A stretch of DNA of 23,215 nucleotides from Clostridiales bacterium (GCA_004554105.1 SFNW01000016.1:1-23215); one strand, 5' to 3'; positions 14,273-20,931 are shown, counted from the stretch's first letter. The notes: generated from the letters alone by a model not told the origin. Program-made: numbers and translations.

Positions 14273-14730
14273 ACCGCAATCGGCGAAAAAGTCCGGAACG
14301 CCGCCTCGGACATCACATACAGACTGTCGGGGCGCGGCGTGCCGTGCGCGGAGCAGAACCGCCCCTCATCCAGCCCCACAATCGGATTCGGCTTGCCGCG
14401 AATCAGAAGTATGCAGAGCGTGTCCGGCTCGTAGAACGAAAGGTCACAGAGAATGGTTTCGCCATTGATGGTAAAGCTCGGTCTTCCGCTCGGATAGCGC
14501 TGCTCCCACAGCACACTGCCGTTGTCCTTGCAGTAAATCACCGTGCGCCGCGTCGCCTTTTTCTTGGTCATTTTGACCTTGCAGCGCCTGCCGCCGTACT
14601 CGAAGACGCGCGTTTCGGTATATTCGTCCGCCGACAGCGTTTCGCTGTTTCGGAACGCCTTTGCAAACGAACCGTCTGCGGTATCTCTCCGCCCATGAAG
14701 CAGGTTTTTAAGTCTGTCACAGAAATTCAT
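14269..14730 (-). CDS. Unrecognised 153-residue protein upstream of the Sfp-type transferase
   Basis: I do not recognise this protein. Translation is placed at ATG14730 because GGAGG lies seven bases before it and a near-consensus promoter lies 29 bases upstream; the in-frame extension to 14823 runs through that promoter. The protein is soluble, with a basic stretch (RRCKVKMTKKKATRR, 48-62) followed by beta-rich segments (VIYCKDNGSVLWEQRYPSG at 64-82, and 84-110). It has five cysteines (4, 50, 67, 95, 106) plus Cys126, without a spacing that suggests a metal site. There is no signal peptide. It overlaps the phosphopantetheinyl transferase gene by four bases, so the two are cotranscribed. A role connected with carrier-protein chemistry is possible but unsupported. 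Confidence 0.8.
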   Translation of the reverse strand: MNFCDRLKNLLHGRRDTADGSFAKAFRNSETLSADEYTETRVFEYGGRRCKVKMTKKKATRRTVIYCKDNGSVLWEQRYPSGRPSFTINGETILCDLSFYEPDTLCILLIRGKPNPIVGLDEGRFCSAHGTPRPDSLYVMSEAAFRTFSPIAV

Positions 14731-14758
14731 AGCGCACCTCCGTATTTTTCCCAATTTC

Positions 14759-14787
14759 AGTATAACAAAAGGAGGCAAAAAAGTCAA
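14759..14787 (-). promoter_or_regulatory. Near-consensus sigma-A promoter of the 14730-13619 unit
   Basis: On the minus strand, TTGACT (14782-14787) and TATACT (14759-14764) are 17 bases apart, each with five of six consensus bases. This is the best housekeeping promoter in the window. It lies 29 bases upstream of ATG14730. Confidence 0.88.
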
Positions 14788-14821
14788 TGCACCGCGCACA
14801 AAGCGAAGGCGCGGCAACAGC

Positions 14822-14845
14822 AAAAAGCCTTCCCGAAGGAAGGCT
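14822..14845 (-). terminator. Intrinsic terminator, AGCCTTCC hairpin
   Basis: On the minus strand, an 8-bp stem AGCCTTCC/GGAAGGCT (14838-14845 with 14826-14833) is followed by TTTTT (14822-14826). It would end transcription from the AraC gene at 15073 after it passes the MITE-like repeat. The same stem recurs at 19204-19231. Confidence 0.75.
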
Positions 14846-14882
14846 CTTGAATTGAACCGCCCGAATTGATACGGATTTTACA

Positions 14883-15026
14883 CGGCGGGAGCAAGCCCCC
14901 GCCCTACGCCTACAAATCCATTCCGGCGGCTTCAAATCATCACAGCCCACGAACGCGAAAGCATCCCGCGCGTTTCTCGGCCGGAATTCACGCACACCCG
15001 GTAGGGCGGGGGGCTTGCTCCCGCCG
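14883..15026. repeat. MITE-like repeat, single copy (copy A)
   Basis: This 144-bp element is bounded by long inverted repeats: 14883-14907 (CGGCGGGAGCAAG..., 25 bases) and its complement at 15001-15026, with one extra G in the right arm. The 93-base interior contains a second inverted pair, ATTCCGGC (14920-14927) and GCCGGAAT (14980-14987). The interior matches the two units at 19262-19354 and 19383-19476 closely. Similarity continues past the right arm to about 15065 (CTCC..GGATT..CATCGCGCGGC). It encodes no transposase, so it is a non-autonomous element or a structured intergenic repeat. Confidence 0.88.
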
Positions 15027-15072
15027 CTCCCGGATTCTTCAATATTCGTCCGCCGCATCGCGCGGCGCACTT

Positions 15073-15879
15073 TTATGTGCCGCGCACATCAGCGTGCGCA
15101 TTTTTGTATTCGCTCGGCGTGCAGCCGACCTCGCGCTTGAACATACGGCTGAAATAGTAAACGTCCGAAAAGCCGGTGCGCCGCGCGATTTCGGTAAAGG
15201 TGAGGTCGCTGTAGCAAATCAGCTCCTTGGCGCGCTCCAGCCGCAAAAGGCTGATGCTGCGCAGCGGCGGCACGCCGTAGGCGGCGCGGTAAAGCCTGCG
15301 AAAATGCGATTCGCTGAGGTCTGCCGCGGCGGCTATCGCGCCGACAGTCAGCGACTCGTCGGCATAATGCGCCTCGAGATAGCGAACGCCCTTTTCAAGC
15401 TGCCTGCGTTTGTCGGACGGCAGATACGCGCCGCTCCGCGCGCGCAGAATTTCGGCATAGATGGTGTACAGCAGAGAAAAGCAATCCTCGAGATACCCCG
15501 GCTTTTTTGCCGTCCATTTGACAAGCAGACGGCGGAACAGCCCCTCTGCCGCACCGGCGGGCGAGCCGAGCAGCGCACTCTTAAGAGACACGCCGTCGGG
15601 CAAATCAAACAAAAAGTCGGCAAAAATGAACGCATAGCGCGCCGTCTGCACCTGCATGGTATAGACGCTGCCCCGCGCGAGATAGAATAAGTCGCCCGCA
15701 CGCACCGAAAACGCCGTTCCGTCCGAGAAAACATAATCCGTGCTGCCCTCCAGCACAAGAATCCAGCCGTCCGACGCACGCCCGACGGGCTTTGCGGGAT
15801 AGAAGCGCGCCGCCATCGAGCTTTCGACCGCGCGCAAAAAATTCCGAATGCGCGGATGCAGGCTTTCGAGTGTTTCCAT
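15073..15879 (-). CDS. AraC family transcriptional regulator
   Basis: This 268-residue regulator probably controls the divergent glycyl radical enzyme operon. The N-terminal part (about residues 35-95, with GWILVLEGSTDYVFSDG and RAGDLFYLARG) is an AraC-type cupin domain that senses a small ligand. The C-terminal ~100 residues hold the two helix-turn-helices: HTH1 near 178-199 (VGAIAAAADLSESHFRRLY) and HTH2 near 227-249, with the AraC signature DVYYFSRMFKREVG-x-TPSEYK. Its start has GAGGGGGTG upstream. It is transcribed away from the enzyme, with 186 bases between the two starts, the usual arrangement for a local activator that responds to the pathway substrate. The ligand is unknown; it is presumably the enzyme's substrate or a derivative. 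Confidence 0.95.
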   Translation of the reverse strand: METLESLHPRIRNFLRAVESSMAARFYPAKPVGRASDGWILVLEGSTDYVFSDGTAFSVRAGDLFYLARGSVYTMQVQTARYAFIFADFLFDLPDGVSLKSALLGSPAGAAEGLFRRLLVKWTAKKPGYLEDCFSLLYTIYAEILRARSGAYLPSDKRRQLEKGVRYLEAHYADESLTVGAIAAAADLSESHFRRLYRAAYGVPPLRSISLLRLERAKELICYSDLTFTEIARRTGFSDVYYFSRMFKREVGCTPSEYKNAHADVRGT

Positions 15880-15931
15880 TCCGACACCCCCTCACTGCTT
15901 CTATTTAATCAAAAATTCCAAACAAAATCAA

Positions 15932-15977
15932 GAAAAATCACACAATTTTCGATTTTTATGCTCGAAAAACACAAAAT
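15932..15977. promoter_or_regulatory. Candidate AraC-family operator
   Basis: Two similar half-sites, GAAAAATCACACAAT (15932-15946) and GAAAAACACAAAAT (15964-15977), lie 32 bases apart, about three helical turns, as direct repeats. They overlap an inverted repeat TTTTCGA/TCGAAAA (15946-15952 with 15962-15968). The position, just upstream of the enzyme promoter's -35 box, fits an activator site. This is pattern inference only. Confidence 0.4.
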
Positions 15978-15991
15978 AGCCGAAACTTGCA

Positions 15992-16020
15992 TTTACAAAA
16001 CGGCGCGGCGGCGATATGCT
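15992..16020 (+). promoter_or_regulatory. Promoter of the glycyl radical enzyme operon
   Basis: TTTACA (15992-15997) and TATGCT (16015-16020) are 17 bases apart on the plus strand; the -10 has four of six consensus bases. The weak -10 is consistent with a need for an activator. Transcription would start near 16027, about 39 bases before the enzyme start, which has GGAGG at 16054-16058. Confidence 0.6.
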
Positions 16021-16065
16021 CAAATCAGACGGAAATCCCGACTTTACCCTCTCGGAGGTTAGAAT

Positions 16066-18270
16066 ATGATTTGGAATCACTTTGAAGAAGACCGCGCCGC
16101 GCTCGAAAAGCAGTACACCGAGCCGCACTGGGACGAGAGCAGCGGGCTTTCGCCCGACGCGCTGCGCACCGCCCTGCTCAAAATCGAAGCCGAAACGGCG
16201 TCGCAGCCGCGCATCGTCACCAAGACCCGCCTCTATGAAAAGGTCATGGAAAGCGCACGTCTCGACATTGACCCGCGCGACTTCTTTCCCGAAAAGCTGC
16301 AGCATGAATTTCTGATTTCCCGCATTCGCGGTCGGTGGGAGCGCGACCTGCACGCAACCGTGCTTGCCCCGCTGCTCGCCGAAAATCAAACTGCGGTCGA
16401 CGGGCTTTGCTACACCGGCGGCGCCGACTTCGGGCACACCTCGCCCGACTGGACGGCAATCCTCTCGCTCGGTCTGCCGGGACTGCTCTCGCGCATCGAG
16501 GGAACGCGCGCAAAGAAGTCCCCGCTCACCGCAGAGCAGGCGGTTTTCTACGACTGCTCTGCCGACACGCTGCGCGCGACGATTCGCTTTGTCTCGCGTC
16601 TTGCCGACGCGACCGACGCGCTTGCCGTGCGCGGCAATGACAAAATGCGCCTTGTCTCGGATTCGCTGCGTCACCTGACAGTTGCCGCGCCCGCGACCCT
16701 GCTCGAAGCGATGCAGCTCATGATGATCTGGTACAACCTGCAGACCAATGTCGAGCGCGACCCCATTCGTTCGCTCGGCGGGCTTGACCGCCTGCTCTTC
16801 CCCTTTTACCGCGACGACCTTGCAGCCGGCAGGCTCACCGACGGGGCGGCGCGCGAGCTGTTCCGCTACTTTATGCTGAAGTGCTTTGCGATGCAGGTCA
16901 CGGCAAACATTCCCTTCTACATCGGCGGCAGAAATGCCGACGGCGGTGACGCCTGCAACGCGCTGACCGCGCTCATCGTCGAGGAATATACCAAGCTGGA
17001 CATCGATGACCCGAAAATTCATGTGCGCTTTCACAAGGATTTCCCCGAGGACATTCTCAAAAAAATTCTCGCCTCGATTCGTGACGGCAGAAACAGCTTT
17101 GTTTTCATCAATGACGAGGTCGTCGAGGACGCGCTGGTCGCGCTCGGCGAGGACCGCAGCGACGCGCGAAACTTCACGGTCATCGGCTGCTACGAGCCTG
17201 CCGCGCTCGGCAAGGAGATTCCCTGCACCACTGCGGGGCGCGTCAATCTGCCGAAGGCGGTGCTGACCGTCATGAACGGCGGCGTTGACCCGTACAACGG
17301 CGAAAAGGTCGGCATTGTCGATGCCGACCCCGATTCCTATGCCGATTTTGACAGCTTCTACGCTGCCTGCAAGCAGCAGATTTCCGCCTTTGCCGACCGT
17401 GCAATGCAGTTGATTGCCGCGCATGAGCAATACTTCCCCGCCTTAAATCCCGCGCCGCTCCTGTCCGCGACCTTCTCCGACTGCGTGGAGCGCGGCGTCG
17501 ACGCCTACGACGGCGGCGCGAAATACAACAATTCTGCGATTAACACCATCTGCATTGCCAGTGCGGTCGACGCGCTGATTGCCGTCAAAAAGTTCGTCTT
17601 TGAAGAAAAACGGCTGAAGCTCTCGGAATTTGCGAAGATTCTGCAAAACGACTGGGCGGGACAGGAGGAACTGCGCCTGATCGCCCTCAAAAAACTCCCG
17701 AAATACGGCAACGGCATTCCCGAGGTTGACGCGCTCGCCGCCGACGTCGTCCGCTTTGCGGCGTCCTGCATCAACGGGCGTCCGAACGGGCGCGGCGGCG
17801 TCTTCCGCTGCGGCTGCTTCTCCATCGACTATCGGCTGACCTTCGGCGAGCGCACGGGCGCAACCGCAGACGGCAGACACGCGGGCGAGCCGCTCTCGAA
17901 AAATATGTGCGCCGTCACCGCCATGGACAAAGAGGGCGTGACCGCGCTGATTCACTCGGCGACCGAGGTCGACTACACAAACACGCCGAACGGCACGGTG
18001 CTTGACCTTGTGCTCTATGCGGGTGCAACCGAGGGCGAAGCCGGCATCGACGCGATGGAAGCGCTGGTCAAGACCTTTATCGAGCGGCGCGGCTTTGCCG
18101 TTCAAATCAACGTGCTTTCGCCCGAGGTCCTGCGCGCGGCACAGGCAGAGCCTGAAAAATATGCGACGCTGCAGGTGCGTCTGTGCGGCTGGAACGTCTA
18201 CTTTACAGCGCTTACGCACGTTGAGCAGGACGAGTTTATCCGCCAGAGCGAAAATGCCGCAGGCGCATGA
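16066..18270 (+). CDS. Glycyl radical enzyme (PFL/diol-dehydratase family), substrate unknown
   Basis: This 734-residue oxygen-sensitive enzyme stores a radical on a C-terminal glycine and passes it to an active-site cysteine to start chemistry on its substrate. The catalytic elements are present: GCYEPA with Cys375 and Glu377, and the radical loop RLCGWNVYF with Gly708. The family segment GHTSPDW lies near residue 125, and LPKYGN, ATADGRHAGEPLS and NGT blocks are also seen. Having Glu two residues after the Cys, rather than the Cys-Cys pair of pyruvate formate-lyase, points to a dehydratase-, lyase- or decarboxylase-type enzyme. The loop differs from the common R-V-x-G-[YF] form, and the protein is shorter than most characterised members (about 760-850). 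The start has GGAGG seven bases upstream. The activase gene overlaps or abuts the 3' end. No microcompartment genes are nearby. Confidence 0.95.
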   Translation: MIWNHFEEDRAALEKQYTEPHWDESSGLSPDALRTALLKIEAETASQPRIVTKTRLYEKVMESARLDIDPRDFFPEKLQHEFLISRIRGRWERDLHATVLAPLLAENQTAVDGLCYTGGADFGHTSPDWTAILSLGLPGLLSRIEGTRAKKSPLTAEQAVFYDCSADTLRATIRFVSRLADATDALAVRGNDKMRLVSDSLRHLTVAAPATLLEAMQLMMIWYNLQTNVERDPIRSLGGLDRLLFPFYRDDLAAGRLTDGAARELFRYFMLKCFAMQVTANIPFYIGGRNADGGDACNALTALIVEEYTKLDIDDPKIHVRFHKDFPEDILKKILASIRDGRNSFVFINDEVVEDALVALGEDRSDARNFTVIGCYEPAALGKEIPCTTAGRVNLPKAVLTVMNGGVDPYNGEKVGIVDADPDSYADFDSFYAACKQQISAFADRAMQLIAAHEQYFPALNPAPLLSATFSDCVERGVDAYDGGAKYNNSAINTICIASAVDALIAVKKFVFEEKRLKLSEFAKILQNDWAGQEELRLIALKKLPKYGNGIPEVDALAADVVRFAASCINGRPNGRGGVFRCGCFSIDYRLTFGERTGATADGRHAGEPLSKNMCAVTAMDKEGVTALIHSATEVDYTNTPNGTVLDLVLYAGATEGEAGIDAMEALVKTFIERRGFAVQINVLSPEVLRAAQAEPEKYATLQVRLCGWNVYFTALTHVEQDEFIRQSENAAGA

Positions 18271-18290
18271 ATCAAAATCGGAGAGAGACG

Positions 18291-19190
18291 ATGCTGCAAG
18301 GGACTTACATCAACATCAAGCGATTTGAAATCCACGACGGCGACGGGCTGCGCACCACGCTGTTTCTCAAAGGCTGTCCGCTGCGCTGCAAATGGTGTCA
18401 CAACCCCGAGGGGCTGTCGACCCGCCCCGAACTCGGCTTCTATGCGCAGAAGTGCGTCTCCTGCGGGCGCTGCGCCGCCGTCTGTCCGGTCGGCGCACAC
18501 ACGTTTGCGGACGGTGCGCACCGCTATGACCGCACAAAGTGCATTGCCTGCGGCAAATGCGAGACCGTCTGCCTCGCCGACGCGCTGTTGCTGTACGGCA
18601 AACGCTCGACCGCCGAGGAACTGCTGCCGAAGCTGCTTGCGGACAAAGCGTTTTATGACAATTCGGGCGGCGGCGTGACGCTTTCGGGCGGCGAGCCGCT
18701 GCTGCAAGCCGATTTTTGCAGTGAACTTTTGACGCTGCTGCAAGCCGCCGGCGTCCATACGGCGGTCGACACCTGCCTTGCCGTTCCCCGCGAACGGCTC
18801 GAAAAGGTGATTCCCGTCACCGATACCTTTCTTGTCGACGTCAAGGCAATCGACAGCACTCTGCACCGCAGGCTGACCGGTATGCCGAACGATAGAATTC
18901 TGTCCAATCTGCGCCTGCTCGACTCCCTGCACAAGGCGGTCGAAATCCGCATTCCCTTTGTCCCCGGGCAAAACGCGGGCGAAATCGGTGCGATTGCCGA
19001 CTTTCTCTCGACGCTCACCTGCGTTACAGGCGTCCGTGTACTGCCCTATCACAATCTGTCGGGGTCAAAGTATGCGTCTATCGGTATGACCTATCCGCTC
19101 GCCGCAGAGCGCACGCCGATTCCGACTGCGGAAGAAACCGAAGCCGCAAGAGCCGTCCTCGCGTCCCGCGGCTTACCCGTTCTGCGGTAA
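18291..19190 (+). CDS. Glycyl radical enzyme activase (radical SAM)
   Basis: This radical SAM protein makes the glycyl radical on the upstream enzyme using S-adenosylmethionine. From ATG18291 it has 299 residues; that start has GGAGAG five bases upstream and gives the usual N-terminus MLQGTYINIKRF. ATG18267 is in frame, overlaps the enzyme stop by four bases and has a poorer site. The cluster motif CPLRCKWC (C-x3-C-x2-C, residues 29-36 from this start) binds the catalytic 4Fe-4S. It is followed by two ferredoxin-like motifs, CVSCGRCAAVC and CIACGKCETVC, as in activases of the dehydratase/decarboxylase type; pyruvate formate-lyase activase lacks them. SGGEPLLQ is the SAM-binding GGE segment. 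The common IHDGPG is IHDGDG here. A perfect hairpin terminator follows. Confidence 0.95.
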   Translation: MLQGTYINIKRFEIHDGDGLRTTLFLKGCPLRCKWCHNPEGLSTRPELGFYAQKCVSCGRCAAVCPVGAHTFADGAHRYDRTKCIACGKCETVCLADALLLYGKRSTAEELLPKLLADKAFYDNSGGGVTLSGGEPLLQADFCSELLTLLQAAGVHTAVDTCLAVPRERLEKVIPVTDTFLVDVKAIDSTLHRRLTGMPNDRILSNLRLLDSLHKAVEIRIPFVPGQNAGEIGAIADFLSTLTCVTGVRVLPYHNLSGSKYASIGMTYPLAAERTPIPTAEETEAARAVLASRGLPVLR

Positions 19191-19203
19191 ACCGATTGCA
19201 AGC

Positions 19204-19231
19204 AAAAAGCCTTCCTTTGGGAAGGCTTTTT
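19204..19231. terminator. Bidirectional intrinsic terminator
   Basis: A perfect 12-bp stem AAAAAGCCTTCC/GGAAGGCTTTTT (19204-19215 with 19220-19231, loop TTTG) starts 13 bases after the activase stop. T runs at both ends let it serve the plus-strand enzyme operon and minus-strand transcription coming from the serpin. Confidence 0.9.
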
Positions 19232-19236
19232 GTACA

Positions 19237-19501
19237 CGGCGGGAGCAAGCCCCCGCCCTACGCCACAAATCCATTCCGGCGGCTTCAAATCAATCACAGC
19301 CGACGAACGCGGATGCATTCTGCGCGTTTCTCGGCTGGAATTTACGCACACCCGGTAGGGCGGGAGCAAGCCCCCGCCCTACGCCTACAAATCCATTCCG
19401 GCGGCTTCAAATCATCACAGCCCACGAACGTGAAAGCATCCCGCGCGTTTCTGCGGCTGAAATTTACGCACACCCGGTAGGGCGGGGGCTTGCTCCCGCC
19501 G
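19237..19501. repeat. MITE-like repeat, two fused units (copies B1 and B2)
   Basis: Two units of the repeat seen at 14883-15026 lie head to tail. The left arm (19237-19261) and right arm (19477-19501) are perfect 25-base complements of each other. The middle arm (19355-19382) is a hybrid that reads as a right end joined to a left end. The interiors are 19262-19354 (93 bases) and 19383-19476 (94 bases). B2 is closer to copy A than B1 is, for example in the GCCTACAAATCC and CACAGCCCACGAACG stretches. The shared right-flank sequence runs to about 19537, right up to the serpin stop codon. There is no transposase or credible gene in this 348-base gap. Confidence 0.9.
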
Positions 19502-19538
19502 CTCCCCGGATTTTTCCATATTCGCCGCATCGCGCGGC

Positions 19539-20774
19539 TTATCGGACGGACGACACCACGCCGATAAAGATGGGCGCGTTGCCATTCTCACAGTCAACCA
19601 GCATATAGACAAACGGGCGGTCGAGAATGACTTCCTTCGGCTGTTCCGGTATAAATGCCGCGCATTCCTTCATCTCGACGACGGTCGCCGCGCCGGCTTT
19701 TGTGCCACGCTCGTCTACCGCAATAAAGGTCTTGTGCAGGACACGGCTGATGCAGAGGTTATTGCCGTCGTCAAGCTCCGCCATGCCCGAAAAATCGGCT
19801 TTTCCCTCATCAAAAGCATCGGTCATGCCCATTTTTACAAGCGCGTCGTTCAGCGTGATCGCGTACTCGCTTTCAAAACGCGGCAGCCCGGCGTTGACCG
19901 TTTGACTTTGCACATTTTCGAGCAGCGAGGTCAGTTTTTCGCCGTCGAGCGACGCGACATAGTCGGCAATCGGGATATTTTCGCTCGGCAGCAACGCGGC
20001 AAAGGCATAGCGCCGTCCGGCGTAATACTTGAGAAAGCCGGTTGTGCTTTCGTCCTCGAGGTAGCGGCTCTCCTCCGAATACAGCATTTTCACCTCGCTC
20101 TTCTTCCCGTCCGCGTCGGTGAAATCCCGCGTTCTGACCTCGTTTTCTCTATAAACCGTCTCCCATTCGGCGTCAAAGGCAAGCGCGTTGACAAGATACA
20201 TCACGGCGACGGCGGGCACGCGGTCGAGAATGTCCTTCACCAGCCCGTCGGTATGCTCCTCAACCCACTTGTTAATCTGCGCAGCCGTCTCGTCGCCGAA
20301 CGCGGTCTTGAAAATCGACGCGCCGTAGCCGTCGGCGTTCTTCTGCAAAAATTCCTCGCGCACCTTGAGGTCTTCGCGCACCCAAAGCGAGTTGGCGATA
20401 CTGAGCTTTGCCTTGTCGCTCCCGTCGTTTCCAAATGTGGCAAGGTACGCCGCGATTTCCTCCGTGCGCATACCGAGGACGCGCTCCATCTGTGCAAGCG
20501 TCTCGCCCTTTGCTCCGCCCGCCGTCATGCCGAGCGCGCCGAGCACCGAGAGCGGCGAAAGCAGCGCGTTTCCGCCGTCATAGCACTTGACAAGCAGTTC
20601 GGCGGCAAAATCCGCATAGGTTTTTTCCGCGTCTGCGGGCGGCTCGGTCAAAGCCGCCTTTTGCGGCAAAGCACCGCCCAAATCCTCGGGCAAATCGGGA
20701 TTCGTTTTGCCGCAGCCGACAAGCGGGAGCAGCATACAAGCGCCGAGCAGGATTGCCGTGATTTTTTTCAGCAT
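19539..20774 (-). CDS. Serpin-family protease inhibitor, predicted lipoprotein
   Basis: This 411-residue serpin is a suicide inhibitor fold that traps serine or cysteine proteases. The N-terminus is a lipoprotein signal peptide: basic KK, a hydrophobic stretch, then lipobox LVGC with Cys21, so the mature protein should be anchored on the outer face of the membrane. The serpin core begins near residue 52 (YADFAAELL) and keeps NALLSPLSVLGALGMTAGGA, the central strand-and-shutter segments and the C-terminal DRPFVYML and PIFIGVV. The reactive-loop hinge (from Glu355, ERGTKAGAATVV) is rich in small residues, as in inhibitory serpins. Counting from the hinge as in alpha-1-antitrypsin puts Cys371 at P1, but the loop is about five residues longer, so this is tentative. 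GGAGGA precedes ATG20774; no strong promoter was found in 20775-20849. Confidence 0.95.
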   Translation of the reverse strand: MLKKITAILLGACMLLPLVGCGKTNPDLPEDLGGALPQKAALTEPPADAEKTYADFAAELLVKCYDGGNALLSPLSVLGALGMTAGGAKGETLAQMERVLGMRTEEIAAYLATFGNDGSDKAKLSIANSLWVREDLKVREEFLQKNADGYGASIFKTAFGDETAAQINKWVEEHTDGLVKDILDRVPAVAVMYLVNALAFDAEWETVYRENEVRTRDFTDADGKKSEVKMLYSEESRYLEDESTTGFLKYYAGRRYAFAALLPSENIPIADYVASLDGEKLTSLLENVQSQTVNAGLPRFESEYAITLNDALVKMGMTDAFDEGKADFSGMAELDDGNNLCISRVLHKTFIAVDERGTKAGAATVVEMKECAAFIPEQPKEVILDRPFVYMLVDCENGNAPIFIGVVSSVR

Positions 20775-20849
20775 GGGAATGTCCTCCGTTTTTGTTTTTG
20801 CTTTGTACCTGTTAGTCGCAGGAGTCCGAAAAAATCCTCACCGAATATG

Positions 20850-20883
20850 AAAACAAGCCTTCCCCGAGGGGAAGGCTTGTTTT
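20850..20883. terminator. Bidirectional-type hairpin, 16-bp perfect stem
   Basis: AAAACAAGCCTTCCCC and its exact complement (20850-20865 with 20868-20883, loop GA) form one of the strongest hairpins in the window, with A/T ends. On the minus strand it lies after serA and the hairpin at 20889-20916, and before the serpin gene, so it should insulate the two units. Confidence 0.8.
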
Positions 20884-20886
20884 CAA

Positions 20887-20916
20887 CAAAAAGAGACGGC
20901 GCGAGCCGTCTCTTTT
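20887..20916 (-). terminator. Intrinsic terminator of serC-serA
   Basis: A perfect 12-bp stem AAAAGAGACGGC/GCCGTCTCTTTT (20889-20900 with 20905-20916, loop GCGA or its complement) begins 15 bases after the serA stop on the minus strand and ends in a T run. It is followed directly by the second hairpin at 20850-20883. Confidence 0.88.
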
Positions 20917-20931
20917 CTGCTATTCGTTTTC

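Noticed and set aside
13619..14730. Part of a natural-product (NRPS/PKS) cluster
   Set aside because: Only the transferase and one unknown small protein are present; there is no synthetase, carrier protein or tailoring enzyme in the window.
14731..14823. N-terminal extension of the 153-residue protein by 31 residues
   Set aside because: It runs through the promoter at 14759-14787; GGAGG precedes ATG14730.
16066..19190. Pyruvate formate-lyase and its activase (pflB/pflA)
   Set aside because: The enzyme lacks the PFL Cys-Cys pair and has GCxE instead, and the activase has two extra ferredoxin motifs that PFL activase lacks.
19237..19501. CRISPR array
   Set aside because: Only two ~93-base interiors between inverted ends; the interiors are similar to each other rather than unique spacers, and no cas gene is present.
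19196..19530. Short open frames with a GGSKPPPYA-type translation, also seen at 14866-15070
   Set aside because: They are translations of the MITE-like repeat and its inverted ends; frames exist on both strands and there is no start site context. I treat them as spurious.
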